NCBI GenBank assembly: GCA_037974665.1
Contig: CM075768.1
Span: 65,313,816 to 65,377,815, forward strand
Length of the DNA: 64,000 bases
Origin: Ehretia macrophylla
Taxonomy: Eukaryota; Streptophyta; Magnoliopsida; Boraginales; Ehretiaceae
Direction: 5' to 3'
Position numbers and translations under genes: made by a program. The notes below the pieces were generated by a model. It had not been told where the DNA came from. It made no database searches and saw only the letters and a program-made list of their open reading frames with translations. Shown one piece after another: positions 1 to 11,124 of the stretch; the stretch's first letter is position 1, and every line of letters begins with the position of its first letter.

Positions 1-546
1 GCACAATTCCTTTATTTGTTAACAGTTCACAGTCCCAGTCTAGAGAGATGGCCCATTCAAATGGCCCAATGGGGTTAACGACAACCCATCCGCTTCAACA
101 ACCCAGCATCCACGCAAGACATGATATCGACGCATTGTAGGGCCGTCTAATGTCCTGCGAGCAAGGTTGTTGTCCTCTTAACTGCTCACGACGTATGATC
201 CGGGATGAAAAAACTGATCAAAAGAAGAAAAGTTGCCTGAAACAGATGAAAACGTTCGATTTTGGGCTCCAAAAATGGGCACAGTGAACAAGTTGGCTTC
301 CCCCATCGTAGAGCTCTATGAGAGCCTTGCAACGGTATGCTGTGCGCCGCGTAACTCCTTACGGATCAAAACTTATGGGCACCGGAGGGACAGAGACCTT
401 GTCATAAGCCCTACGCCCTTGGTTTGCGGGCCCAGCCCCTACGTGAAGCGAAGTTGTCTTGCCCAATGTTCCGTGGGATTTGGTAATAGAGATTTGGTGG
501 ATAAAGTATCTTGCCAACCCTAACCAGGGCAAAAAAAATTGAAAAG

Positions 547-665
547 TGGGTGCAACACGAGGACTTCCTAGGGGGTCACCCATCCTAGTACTACTTTTGC
601 CCAAGCACGCTTAACTTCGGAGTTCTAATGGGATCCGGTGCATTAGTGCTGGTATGATCGCGCCC
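547..665 (-). rRNA. 5S rRNA gene copy 1
   Basis: This encodes the 5S RNA of the large ribosomal subunit, transcribed by RNA polymerase III. Read on the minus strand it begins GGGTGCGATC-like and ends GTTGCACCC, 119 bp. The match to the plant 5S consensus is clear: box A at RNA nt 50-64, intermediate element (IE) at 67-72, box C at 80-98. I count 6 differences from the copy consensus, one in box C and two in IE, so transcription is doubtful. Type I spacer. A T-run follows the 3' end on the minus strand (about 528-546). Confidence 0.93.
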
Positions 666-1222
666 GTCATGTTGATGGCACAATTCCTATATGTGTTAAC
701 GGTTCACAGTCACAGCCTAGAGAGATGGCCCATTTAGAAGGCCCAATGGGCTTAATGACAACCCATCCGCTTCAACAACGCAGCATCCTCGCAAGACATG
801 ATATCGACGCGTTGTAGGGCCCCCTAATGTCCTGCTAGTAAGGTTGTCGTCTTTTTAACAACTCACGACGTACGATCCGGGACAAAAAAACAGAGCAAAA
901 GAAGAAAAGTAGCCTGAAACTGATGCAAATGTTTGATTTTGGGCTCCACAAATGGGCACAACGAACAAGCTGGTTGCCCCCTTCGTAGAGCTGTCAGAGA
1001 GCTTTGCAACGGTATGCTGTGCACCGCGTAACTCCTTACGGATCAAAAGTTATAGGCACCGGAGCGATGGAGACCTGGTCACAAGTCCTACGCCCTCGGT
1101 TTGCGGGCCTAGCCTCTACGTGAAGCGAAGTTGTCTTGCCAATTGTTCCATGGGATTCGGTAATAGAAATTTGGTGGATAAAGTATCTTGGTAACCCTAA
1201 TCGGGGCAAAAAAATTGAAAAG

Positions 1223-1341
1223 GGGGTGCAACACGAGGACTTCTCAAGGGGTCACCCATCCTGGTACTACTCTCGCCCAAGCATGCTTAACTTCGAAGTT
1301 CTGATGGGATCCGGTGCATTAGTGCTGGTATGATCGCACTC
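1223..1341 (-). rRNA. 5S rRNA gene copy 2
   Basis: Full length, 119 bp. Six differences from consensus: two in box C and one CpG-type change in box A; IE is intact. Type I spacer, although the segment next to the terminator is variant (CGGGGC). Confidence 0.92.
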
Positions 1342-1899
1342 GTCATGTTGAGGGCACAATTCCTTTATTTGTTAAAGGTTCAGAGTCCCAACCTAGAGAG
1401 ATAGCCCATTCAAAAGGCCCAATGGGCTTAACGACAACCCATCCGCTTCAACAACGCAGCATCCTCGCAAGACATGATATCGACGCATTGTAGGGCCCTC
1501 TAATGTCCCGCGAGAAAGGTTGTCGTTCTTTTAACACCTCACGACGTGCGATCTCAGACGAAAAAACAGAGCAAAAGAAGAAAAGTGGCCTGAAGCTGAT
1601 GAAAACGTTCAATTTTTGGCTCCAAAAAGGGCACAGCGAGCAAGCTCGCTACCCCTTTCGTAGAGCTGTCGGAGAGCTTTGCAACGGTATGATGTGCGCT
1701 GCAAAACTGCTTACGAATCAAAAGTTATGGGCACCAAAGCGACGGAGACTTGGTCACAAGCCCTACGCCCTCAGTTTGCGGGCCCAGCCTCCACGTGAAG
1801 CGAATTTATCTTGCCCAAGGTGCCGTGGGATTCGATAATAGAAATGTGGTGGATAAAGTATATTGGCAACCCAAACCGGAGCAAAAAAAATTTAAAAGG

Positions 1900-2018
1900 G
1901 GGGTGCAACACGAGGACTTCCGAGGGGGTCACCCATCCTAGTACTACTCTCGCCCAAGCACGCTTAACTTCGGAGTTCTGATGGGATACGGTGCATTAGT
2001 ACTGGTATGATCGCACCC
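1900..2018 (-). rRNA. 5S rRNA gene copy 3
   Basis: One of the better-preserved copies: 119 bp with 3 differences, only one of them in a promoter box (box C). Type II spacer, the first in the window. Confidence 0.93.
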
Positions 2019-2577
2019 GTCAGGTTGAGGGTACAGTTCCTTTATGTGTTAACGGTTCACAGTCCCAGCCTAGAGAGATGTCCAATTCAAATTGCCGAAT
2101 GGGCTTAACGATAACCCATCCGGTTCAATAACGTAGCAACCTAGCAAGATGTGATATCGACGCGTTGTAGGGCCCTCTAATGTCCGGCGAGTGAGGTTGT
2201 CGTCCTTTTAACAGCTCATGACGTACGATCCGGGACGAAAAAATAGAGCAAAAGAAGAAAAGTGGCTTGAAACTGATGAACACGTTCGATTTTGGGCTCC
2301 AAAAATATGCAAAGTGAGCAAGCTGGCTGCCCCCATCGTAGAGCTCTCAGAGAGCTTTGCAACGGTATGCTGTGCGCCGCGTAACTCTTTACGGATCAAA
2401 AGTTATGGGCACCGGAGCGACGGAGACCTGGTCACATGTTCGACGCCCTCGGTTTGTGCGCCCAGCCTCTACCTGAAGCGAAGTTGTCTTGCCCAATGTT
2501 CTGTGGGATTCGGTAATAGAAATTTGGTGGATAAAGTATCCTGGCAACCCTAACCGGGTCAAAAAAAAATTCAAAAG

Positions 2578-2696
2578 AGGGTGCAACACGAGGACTTCCC
2601 AGGGGGTCACCCATCCTAGTACTACTTTCGCCCAAGCACACTTAACTTCAGAGTTGTGATGGGATCCGGTGCATTAGGGCTGGTATGATCGCACCC
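2578..2696 (-). rRNA. 5S rRNA gene copy 4
   Basis: 119 bp, 6 differences including one in IE and one in box A. Type I spacer. This is the last copy before the A1 insertion, which begins 405 bp upstream of its 5' end. Confidence 0.92.
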
Positions 2697-3100
2697 GTCA
2701 TGTTGATGGCGCAATTCCTTTATTTGTTAACGGTTCACAGTCCCAGCCTAGAGAGATGGCCTATTCAAAAGGCCCAATGGGCTTAATGACAATCCTTCCG
2801 CTTCAACAACGCAGCATCCTCGCAAGACGTGATATAGACGAGTTGTAGGGCCCTCTAATGTCCCGTGAGTAACGTTGTCATCCTTTTAATAGCTCACTAA
2901 GTTCGATCCGGGATGGAAAAATAGAGCAAAAGAAGAAAAGTTTCCGAAAATTGATGAAAACGTTCGATTTTGGGCTCCAAAAAGGGCACAGCGAGCAAGC
3001 TATCTACCTCCGTCGTAGAGCTCTCGGAGAGCTTTCCAATGGTATGTTGTGCGCCGCGTAACTCCTTACGGCTAAAAAGTTATGGGCACCGGAGCGACGG

Positions 3101-3213
3101 TGTCACACCCAACCCGACCTAAAGAGGTCAGAGTAGGGTGTGTGCTAAACGTCCATATCATTTCAGGTACTTAATCGAGCGTTAAGATTTAACACTTAAC
3201 GTTTTGGCCTAAA
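3101..3213 (-). mobile_element. A1 LTR, left arm (PBS-proximal end)
   Basis: Begins TGTCACACCC directly after GACGG and matches the left ends of A2 (21486) and A3 (42499) for about 113 bp; it is therefore the 3' end of a family-A LTR in minus orientation. The match breaks off near 3207-3218, where element B sequence takes over. The right arm resumes after 6307. About 270 bp of A sequence present in A3 appears to be missing at the junction. Confidence 0.8.
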
Positions 3214-3581
3214 ATGACCTCATAATCTCGAAAAGGTAATACAATAAGATTGGCTGAGAATTCCCTTTCCTTAATTTGGATTTTACATGCTTTACAAGCT
3301 GAGCTAGTAACAAGTTTAGAACCCATTGGAGTACCAACTTCTACTTCGTATGGCAAACATACAACTTTCAGTTTCACACGTTCCACACATAAGGGAGTAA
3401 TAAATGAATGAGTGGCACCCGGATCAATTAGCACCCTAACAGGTTGATTCAGTATGAAGAATGTACCTTCGACAACAACGGTCTCATCTGGAATCTCCTC
3501 GCACTCAATAGCATAAGCTCGATCCTGAACTCTAGGAACGGGAGTCTTGCCTCTACATTCTTCACATAAAGACAAGTACAT
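3189..3581 (-). pseudogene. Truncated Ty3/Gypsy-type gag-protease fragment (element B)
   Basis: A 130-codon minus-strand frame resembling the retropepsin domain of plant Ty3/Gypsy polyproteins. Residues 51-60 are LIDPGATHSF, the catalytic Asp motif in its D-P-G-hydroxyl plant form (Asp53), and residues 121-125 are EVILG, the strand that normally precedes a D-W motif. The last five codons (QNVKC) are read out of family-A DNA, so the retroelement frame ends at about 3207 and reverse transcriptase, RNase H and integrase are gone. Only about 220 bp separate the frame start from the primer-binding site, so nearly all of gag is also missing. The start at 3581 is simply the first ATG. Not functional. 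Confidence 0.8.
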
Positions 3582-3821
3582 AGGAATTCAAATAAATATT
3601 CCACATTCTTGAAGTAAACATAAATCACTAGATCATACTTGACATTCTAGACTCTTGATATTCTATTTCCATGCTAGCATGTTCATTCCTTATTCAAATT
3701 TCACTTAGGTCAATCAAAATCAAAGACTCATGTATTCACAAAGTCACATAACAAGTCTCTACCCACAGACCGAGAAATTTAACCCGGCTTCATGCAATCT
3801 ATAGCTCTGATACCACTTAAA
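3214..3821 (-). mobile_element. Element B, remnant of internal region
   Basis: Lies on the downstream side (element sense) of LTR B. It contains the primer-binding site, a short AT-rich leader (3582-3803) and the protease fragment. Both gag and most of pol are deleted. The far boundary is a junction with family-A DNA at a short shared CCTAAA-like sequence, which suggests an illegitimate deletion joining B to A1. Confidence 0.75.
3804..3816 (-). promoter_or_regulatory. Primer-binding site of element B
   Basis: On the minus strand this reads GTGGTATCAGAGC, complementary to the 3' end of plant initiator tRNA-Met, the usual primer of Ty3/Gypsy and many Ty1/Copia elements. It lies 5 nt (TTTAA) after the LTR end GGGGCGTGACA. 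This fixes the orientation of B and, by similarity of ends, of family A. Confidence 0.88.
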
Positions 3822-4424
3822 TGTCACGCCCCGACCCAACCCCCATGCTAAAGGTTAAGTCCGGACCCGACACACGGACAGAGTCTCCCCTGTACCGTGG
3901 ACGTTCTAAAAACCTGTAAATGCTTAAACAAGGTCCCAACAACACATGCAAGCTTTTCTTAATTAAACAATAAAGCTATAAGGCCATCCGAGCCTTATAG
4001 TACACAATATCTCCAAAACACACAAGCATGCGAGAACTAGTTGACAGCATAGTCTAATAATCATAACCTTCTAGGAAATCAATAAAACAACTTAAGGGAT
4101 GAAGCATTTTACATCAACTATCCACTCCCAAGCATGCAAGGAAATAAGGCAAGAATAAAAGTTATTACAGTTCATAGACTTTCAAAGCCACAACCCAACC
4201 ATCTAATCTTCGACTTATACAACAAGCATATACAAAGCCCTTGGGCTACAAAATAGTACATAAAGTAATCAGATGAGTCTTCCACATAACAACAAAATCA
4301 TTAACCACCTCAAGTTATCAGACACAGCAACTAAGGTAAAGGCTCGATCTGAACTTCTTCTTCCTCAACTAAATCAACAAGCTGGGGATCACCCTCAGCG
4401 TCTCCTGAAACAGATATCGAGGTA

Positions 4425-4444
4425 TGAGCAACCACTGTTGCCCA
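4425..4444 (-). promoter_or_regulatory. Conserved LTR hairpin I, element B
   Basis: In element sense, CCTCAC is followed at once by stem TGGGCAAC, loop AGTG, stem GTTGCTCA: 8 pairs, with one G-U at pair 3. It lies 603 nt upstream of the LTR 3' end. The same arrangement with a different inner stem occurs in A, C1 and D. Confidence 0.65.
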
Positions 4445-4753
4445 GTGAGGGATATAGTCCCGGGGCGTGCAATGCAACAGATAATACAATTACACAATAA
4501 TAACACTTTAACAATTTAAGAAACAATGATAACTTAAATAACCACACAATTAAAAGGATACATTTCAACAATCCCCTATACACCAATCTTCACTGGTCTT
4601 CAATCACGATCCACGAACCACGAGCACGATCACGATAAGCCGGCATAACCCCAATCACTCCAGTGGGTGTACTCCGGATGTACCCCGAATCCTACGACCC
4701 AACATCCCCTGGCAATCTCCGGACCAGGCGAATGAGGGAATAGGGCACGGAGT

Positions 4754-4798
4754 TTGAATATCCACTGGCAAGCCCTCTGCCGCCCAGCCGATATTCAA
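4754..4798 (-). promoter_or_regulatory. Long GC-rich hairpin II, element B
   Basis: A perfect 9-bp outer stem, TTGAATATC (4754-4762) with GATATTCAA (4790-4798), closes a loop with an inner CTGG/CCAG pair and the motif GGCGGC..GGGCTTGCC in element sense. The apical motif is shared with A1, A2 and A3 and more weakly with C1 and D, while the outer stem sequence is unique to B. Confidence 0.55.
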
Positions 4799-6630
4799 CA
4801 CATCCGCCCCGACACTATGGTTGCGCAACCACTATGCAATGCACTCAATGATGGCAAGTTAATAGCAATAATATAAGCATTAACACATATGAGGATCAAC
4901 AAAGTAGGTTGACCTCGATACAATTAGGATAGAAGCAAATGTAGAAGTTAATAAGCAGTTTACAAATGAACTTATACCAAATAAACATAGAATCATTCCA
5001 AAAGCTCCAAATCAATTTAGAATCACATATAAACACTCAAGAAGTCCTGACATGGGTTTAGAAGTGTGAGACAACTTAAATTGCACCTAAACCCCTTTGT
5101 TTTTCGAACTATTTCTCTTCCAAACCAAAGTTAATGATTTCATTTTCAAAGGAAACTCTCCCAACCTTCTAACTAACCCCCAAGGTACCCTCTCAACCCT
5201 CGAACTCAATCAAATGCCCGCGTTTACCCCGAAAGCCCCAATTTTCCCTCTTTTGGCTTTAAACTACAACTACATTGTCCGGGCTTCAAACAAGGGATAT
5301 CAAGGCATCTATAGCACCTAGGTAGCCTAAGGATACTATAATTGAAGCCCGAATCCACCCGGCTTCCCATTTACCCCGAAAGCCCCACCTTAAAGTCGGC
5401 TATTTTCCATTTTTAGGCGCTTTAAGGGCAATGCAAGTGTACGGGGCTATTTGATTATCTTCACTAGTACCTAAGGCATCAATTAGAAGCATTAATTCCA
5501 TCCAATTCGAGCAATTACACAAAACCCTAGAAAAAACGTCACTATTCACCCTAAGAATCAAACTAACGATTCCAACCGTTTAAATTGCGAAACGACGGTT
5601 CAAAAGTGTTCTCTAGCATTCATATAGATAGTATATTATCATAGATAACAATTACAATGACATATAATCATATTTTCAACAAATCAATAAATGAGCAACT
5701 ATTTAAAAATGCAAAAACAAGTCGTGAAATCCCTCACCACTACGCGTAGGAGCACCTAGGGACCTTGCAAACACCCTACACTAGTTGCTCAAGGCTTGGA
5801 GAGGCTTGGATTGGAGGCTTGGTGAGCAAAATTTCTTCCTTCTTCTCCCTAGCTGCTGTCGGGTTCCTGCCCCTGTTTTCAGCTTTTTATTTTTTTTTCT
5901 TTTGCAATTTATGAGCTTAAGTGTTAATATAAAGGGGTTAAGTTGAGGTGGGGTCCTTTGGGTGTTTAATTGATCTAATAAAAGGTGCGTAATAAGCTTT
6001 AAAACGAGTTAGATAGTAAAATATATGCTAGTTAATTAATTACCTAGGTTAGTTACGTAACACTATTCATTCAACTACTAAAGTCATTTTCTAAACGAGC
6101 CTTCCTAACGCCTTAAGCTCAAATGCACATTTTTCCCACTACTTTTACAATTAATATGATTTAATAAAAATGCTAATTAACTAATAGAAAGTAGTTTAAA
6201 AACGGAGTGAATAGTAGTCACAAAGTCAGTTAATAAGGCATAGAAGTAAATGCGCAAACAAGGGATGCAACAGTAATTAAATGCATGGCTAAAACCGGGG
6301 CGTCACACATTTTACTTAGCCTTTACCTAACACTTCATAATCCTATTATAGATACTAGCAATAATAATAGCAAAATGATCATAGTAGTGTCTAGTGTCTG
6401 TCTAGTTATCATCAGTACAAACCAAAATTAGACCCCAAATTACAACGGGGGTCTTTTATATTACAACATTGAGCAACATAAAAGAAATAGTCTTCAAGTA
6501 GCATAGTTCACAAATAGCCATAATCACGCAAAGCACATAGAACAGGAAATCACTCCAAGGAATCATCGATAGGCACATCGTCCTCAGGTACCTGTTCTTG
6601 ATCTTCTTCACCTGAGATGATAAAAGAGGG

Positions 6631-6648
6631 TGAGTCCTTATGAACTCA
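6631..6648 (-). promoter_or_regulatory. Conserved LTR hairpin I, A1
   Basis: Element sense: CCTCGC, then TGAGTTC, loop ATAA, GGACTCA. All 7 pairs form only when read as minus-strand RNA, since one is G-U; the plus strand has an A-C mismatch there. Confidence 0.65.
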
Positions 6649-6979
6649 GCGAGGGAGAACGAGAAATTGGTTTTGAAACTCATTTTCTAGTTCAACTTAT
6701 GAAAATCCTTTTGCAAGCATGAATATAACACCATTAATTACATAACAATAATATAAAGTAAAGGAACAGAAATACCAGTATTTCCTCCCCAAGGTTCTCT
6801 AGGAACCAAGCGAGAGTACTTATACATATGGATACGGTGAGCTTTTGCTCTTAGTTGTTGCGGCCGACTTCAAATCATCCCCTTAACACGCCAAGTGGGT
6901 GTACTCCAGATGTACCCCGAAATCCTACGACCCAACTCTCCGAGGAAGTCTAGCCCCCAAGCAAGAGAGGGAATGGGAC

Positions 6980-7041
6980 CATGGTAGTCACGGGTGCACC
7001 GGCAAGCCCGATGCCGCCCGGTGTGCGTGATCGCTACCATG
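6980..7041 (-). promoter_or_regulatory. Long GC-rich hairpin II, A1
   Basis: Nested inverted repeats: CATGGTAG (6980-6987) with CTACCATG (7034-7041), TCACG (6988-6992) with CGTGA (7026-7030), CACCGG (6997-7002) with CCGGTG (7018-7023). Together they form a hairpin of about 62 nt. A2 (22596-22658) and A3 (43558-43619) keep the outer stem. Confidence 0.6.
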
Positions 7042-7851
7042 CTAGAATAAAAGGTTACAACCTTGTGTGCAATGCACATTTATGACATTTAATATATCAC
7101 ATTAGGAGGACAACAAAGTAGGTTGCCTCCGAACAGTCATAAGATTGCACATTGACAAGCAAACAAGCGAGGCACGGATAGACAAGTAGTTTCACTTGAA
7201 AAGCATATGGAGGTATATGAACATTAAACGGGCAGCCATGTAACACATGTAAATCAAGTCATATAACTCATTTCAAAGTCCACGTAATCAAATATTAAGA
7301 TTATGCAACATGCAACAACATCTACGTGGGCTCGGAATGCAATACAGGCCTATTTGTCAACATGTAATGATAAAAATCACATTTAGGGCTATAAGGGCAT
7401 CTACGGGCAGCCTACTAAGCATATAATTCCACACAAAATCCAAATGATCAACACTAGCAAGCCTACCTAGTCGTTAGGGTTTCCATTTCGTGCTTACCCG
7501 TGTGATTAAACCCTAAGTCAACTCAAAATCAACCTCAAGTCATGCATCATTTAATTCAAACATCCTCAAGTACTCAAAACAGTCCACACAACATCCCAAC
7601 GCCACAAACCAAAGCATTTAATACCACAAGAGAAGTTACAACAAGTTTTCTAAGCATATAACCAAGTGAAACCCTCACTGCAATAGGCTGTTTTCCCACA
7701 ATCATTAATTCAACCAAAAATCTCCAATTCTAGTGAATAAGATGTCAAATTAAAGCCAAAGAAGTTAACTAAAATCAGAAACAAACCTTGCATCATTTGG
7801 AGTTCGGGACCATTAGTTATAGACGAAACAGTGGGATAGCACAAAACTGTC

Positions 7852-8240
7852 CAGATTTGCACACATTTCGATAATTGACGTTTTTGAGCCTTTAGGGTCA
7901 GATTTAGCCTTCGTCCATTTCTGACAAAAATTTCCAGAACTGAAAAATCTAGAAGCACACAAAATTTCATACATTTTGGACATCATTTACTAAGTCAAAT
8001 CTGGTTCGTTCTACAAGGTCAGTGCATCTGCCAATACCTGCTTCATTTTTCCAGATTACCAGATTTGGACACATTTTAATGATTTGAAATTTTGAGGACC
8101 TTAGATTCGAAATTAGCTTTGGCCTATTTCTGCAAAAAATGTTCAAACCTGGAAAAACTAGTCACCTACCAATGTTCATGCATTTTGAACATCATTTTCC
8201 TAGCCAAAAACACCTCGAAACAACAGGTCAGAGAGCTGTC
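7852..8240 (-). repeat. Degenerate tandem duplication inside A1
   Basis: Two diverged copies of about 190 bp, from about 7852 and about 8052. Both read CCAGATTT..., TTTTGAGG.CCTTAG, a TTTCTG element and CATGCATTTTG. The same pair is present in A2 (from 23654 and 23857) and A3 (from 44428 and 44629), so the duplication predates the insertions. Confidence 0.6.
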
Positions 8241-9249
8241 ACATAATCCGATTTCACCTATCATCATTTTCAAGCCAAAATCTTGCCATGCATGGTTGAA
8301 GAAGCTTATGAACACACATATAACTCAAGTACAGAAGCAAAAACATACATTTAAGAGCATGCATGTGGATTTTTGAAGGATTTTCAAAAGGTTTTAGCCC
8401 TCACCTTAGCAAATCAACAAGAAGATGCACAAAACTTGTTGAAGCACAAATTTCTTCTTCTTCTTTGCCTAGCCGAGATTCCAACTTGGTTTTCTCTATT
8501 TTTCCTAGCTTAGTGACCAAGCTCTTAGTACATGCATGTGGTTAGAACAAGAAGAAAAGAAATGGAAGCTAAGAAACTTACCTAGGGCCGAAATGAAGAG
8601 TCCAAAGCTTGCATGTGAGTTTTCTTGCAACCTAACTAGCTTGGTTGAGTTCCTTTGCTTATGGCTTGCCTTGATTAACTATGGTATGATGAAGATGAGC
8701 TATGATGGTGAGAAGTTCATCCAAGGCCTAGAGAGAGAGGGAAAAATGAGAGGGAGAGAGAGAAGTTAAGAGGAAAATGAGTGAAATGAAAAAAAAAACA
8801 AAGGCCTTGCATTTTGATGAAGCATGTTCGGCCTTGGGCAGCCAAATTTCAGCCTTTTTGTGTCTTTAAGGTGTAATTTGAAATTCCTAGGATGGGAAAG
8901 GAGTGTTTGGTCGAGCAAGGTGGAGTTTTGAGGAGGTTTGAGAAATTTGTTATGCATTGTGTTAAGTGTTTTTGTCATAGTTTGTCTAGGAATGTTTTTA
9001 ATTTATGCAATGCTTGTCAAATGCATGATATGGTCGGCCAAAGCATGTGAAAATTCTGAATTTTTGTCATCTATTGGGATATTATTTAATTGTGTGTTGG
9101 AAGTACAAAAAGAATAAGGAATAAAAAAATGAAGAATGTTTAGTGTTTAGTGAAATTTTGTCGTCTAGTGAGTTGAATTAGTAATTTAATAATAGTTAGT
9201 GGATTTTGTAGGATTAATTAATGACCTAGTGCTTCGTGTAAGATGCTTT

Positions 9250-9480
9250 CTTGTTTAGCGTGAGGGCACGCTTTCCTAGGTCTAGGACACGCACTACGAG
9301 GTAGGACACGAACTACGAGATGAACACACGTTTTCCAAGTAAATGCACGCAAATCTAAATGAATGCACGTAATTCAATGCAAGGCACACAAAATGAACAC
9401 AATTCTAAAACCTAAGTCAAGGCACGCAATTCTAAATTAGGACACTTGAAATGAGGTATCGCATGCAAATCGAGGTCGGG
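9250..9480 (-). repeat. U3-end short tandem repeats, A1
   Basis: Degenerate units of about 17-22 bp built on GGCACGYAATTCNAGGT. A1 has roughly ten; the homologous tracts in A2 (25066-25540) and A3 (45785-46163) are longer. At the 5' end of the LTR in element sense, this is where enhancer repeats usually lie. Confidence 0.6.
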
Positions 9481-9646
9481 CCTCACAGATGGAGACCTGG
9501 TCACAAGTCCTACGCCCTCAGTTTGCGGGCCCAACCTCTACGTGAAACGAAGTTGTCTTGCCCAATGTTCTGTGGGATTCGATAAAAGAAATTTGGTGGA
9601 TGAAGTATCTTGGCAACCCTAACCAGGGCAAAAAAAATTGAAAAGG

Positions 9647-9765
9647 GAGGTGCAACACGAGGACTTCCCAGGGGGTCACCCATCCTAGTACTACTCTCGC
9701 CCAAGCACGTTTAACTTCGGAGTTCTGATGGGATCCTATGGATTAGTGCTGGTATGATCACACCC
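9647..9765 (-). rRNA. 5S rRNA gene copy 5
   Basis: 119 bp, 6 differences. Three cluster near RNA nt 25-29 (TATGGATT in place of GGTGCATT on the plus strand); one CpG-type change is in box A. First gene right of A1. Confidence 0.92.
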
Positions 9766-10328
9766 GTCACGTTGAGGGCACAATTCCTTTATTTGTTAAC
9801 GGTTCACAGTCCCAACCTAGAGAGATGGCCCATTTGAAAGGCCCAATGGACTTAACGACAACCCATCCGCTTCAACAATGCAGTATCCTCGCAAGACGTG
9901 ATATCTACGCGTTGTAGGGACCTCTAATATCCCACGAGTAAGGTTGTCATCCTTTTAACAGCTTACGACGTAGGATCCGGGATAGAAAAGAAAAGCAAAA
10001 GAAGAAAAGTGGCCGAAAACTGATGAAAATATTCAATTTTGGGCTCCAAAAAGGGCAAAGCGAGCAAGGTTGCTGCCCCGTTCTTAGAGCTGTCGGAGAG
10101 CTTTGCAACGGTATGCTGTGTGCCGCGTAACTCCTTACGGATCAAAACTTATGGGCACCGGAGCGACGGAGACCTGGTCACAAGCCCTACGCCATCGGTT
10201 TGCGGGTGCATCCTCCACTTGAAGCGAAGCTGTCTTACCCAAGGTGCCGTGGGATTCGATAATAGAAATGTGGTAGATAAAGTATCTTGACAACCTAAAT
10301 CGGAGCAAAAAAAATTGAAAAGGGAGGG

Positions 10329-10447
10329 GGGGCGCAACACGAGGGCTTCCTAGGGGGTCACCCATCCTAGTACTACTCTCGCCCAAGCACGCTTAACTTC
10401 GAAGTTCTGATGGGATCCGGTGCGTTAGTACTGGTATGATCGCATCC
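10329..10447 (-). rRNA. 5S rRNA gene copy 6
   Basis: 119 bp, 7 differences, one in box C. Type II spacer with an unusually long G-run just 3' of the gene (10321-10332). Confidence 0.92.
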
Positions 10448-11005
10448 GTCATGTTGATGGCACAATTCCTTTATGTGTTAATGGTTCAAAGTCGCAGCCT
10501 AGAGAGATGGCCAATTCAAAAGGCCCAATGGGCTTAACAATAACCCTTCCGCTTCAACAATGCAGCATCCTAGCAAGATGTGATAACAACGCATTGTAGG
10601 CCCCCCTAATGTCCCGCGAGTAAGGTTGTCATCCTTTTAACAGCTCACAACGTACGATCCGGGATGAAAAAACAGAGCAAGAGATGAAAACTTGCTTGAG
10701 ACTGATCAAAACGTTCGATTTTGGGCTCCAAAAAGGGGCAAAGCAAGCAAGCTGGTTGCCCCCGTTGTAGAGCTCATAGAGAGATTTGCAACGGTATGCT
10801 GTGCGTCGCGTAACTCCTTACGGATCAAAAGTTATGGGCATCGGTGCGACGAAGACCTGGTCACAAGCCCTACACCCTCGGTTTGCGGGCCCAGCCACTA
10901 CGTGAAGATAAGTTGTCTTGCCCAATGTTCCATGGGATTCGGTAATAGAAATTTGGTGGATAAAGTATCTTGGCAACCCTAACCGGGGTAAAAAAAATTG
11001 ACAAG

Positions 11006-11124
11006 GGGGTACACCACGAGGACTTCCCAGGGGGTCACCCATCCTAGTACTACTCTCGCTCAAGCACGCTTAACTTCGGAGTTCTGATGGGATCCGGTGC
11101 ATTACTGCCGGTATGATCGCGCCC
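11006..11124 (-). rRNA. 5S rRNA gene copy 7
   Basis: 119 bp, 6 differences, all outside box A, IE and box C. It is one of only two copies in the window with intact internal promoter boxes. Type I spacer. Confidence 0.93.

Larger units (their letters stand above)
1..3100 (-). repeat. 5S rDNA array, block 1 (units 1-4)
   Basis: Four 5S units with starts 676-678 bp apart. The window opens about 14 bp upstream of a 5S gene that lies off the left edge. Spacer types by the sequence just 3' of each gene are I, I, II, I. Type I reads TTCGGTAATAGAAATTTGG with CCCTAACCAGGGC; type II reads TTCGATAATAGAAATGTGG with CCCAAACCGGAGC. The block stops inside a spacer at the A1 insertion, where GACGG (3096-3100) is the left target duplication. 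Spacers 666-1222, 1342-1899, 2019-2577 and 2697-3100 hold promoter and terminator signals but no other gene that I can see. Confidence 0.95.
3822..6307 (-). mobile_element. Element B, 5' LTR (2486 bp)
   Basis: On the minus strand the LTR runs TGTGACGCCCC ... GGGGCGTGACA, with TG/CA ends and an adjacent primer-binding site. No second LTR of this sequence is in the window, so B is truncated. It holds the CCTCAC-hairpin (4425-4444) and the GC-rich long hairpin (4754-4798) shared with families A, C and D. No coding sequence is credible; reading frames here have no recognisable domain. Nested inside A1. Confidence 0.82.
6308..9487 (-). mobile_element. A1 LTR, right arm
   Basis: Continues family A after the nested B element and ends CTCACA at 9487, followed by GATGG (9488-9492), which pairs with GACGG at 3096-3100 as a 5-bp target duplication with one mismatch. 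Removing 3101-9487 and one duplicate restores a 677-bp 5S unit, so the whole stretch is one insertion event plus nested B. It carries hairpin I (6631-6648), hairpin II (6980-7041), an internal 190-bp degenerate duplication and short repeats at the U3 end. No coding sequence recognised. Confidence 0.82.

Noticed and set aside
359..604. Recurrent minus-strand frames of about 81 codons (such as MGESSTRMGDPLGSPRVAPP...) in most 5S units
   Set aside because: They read straight through the 5S gene and its spacer, recur only because the DNA repeats every 677 bp, are often interrupted by stops or frameshifts, and resemble no protein.
2218..2553. Recurrent plus-strand frames of 80-130 codons across the spacer
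   Set aside because: Same cause: tandem repetition of one chance open frame antisense to the 5S genes. Indels between units shift it freely.
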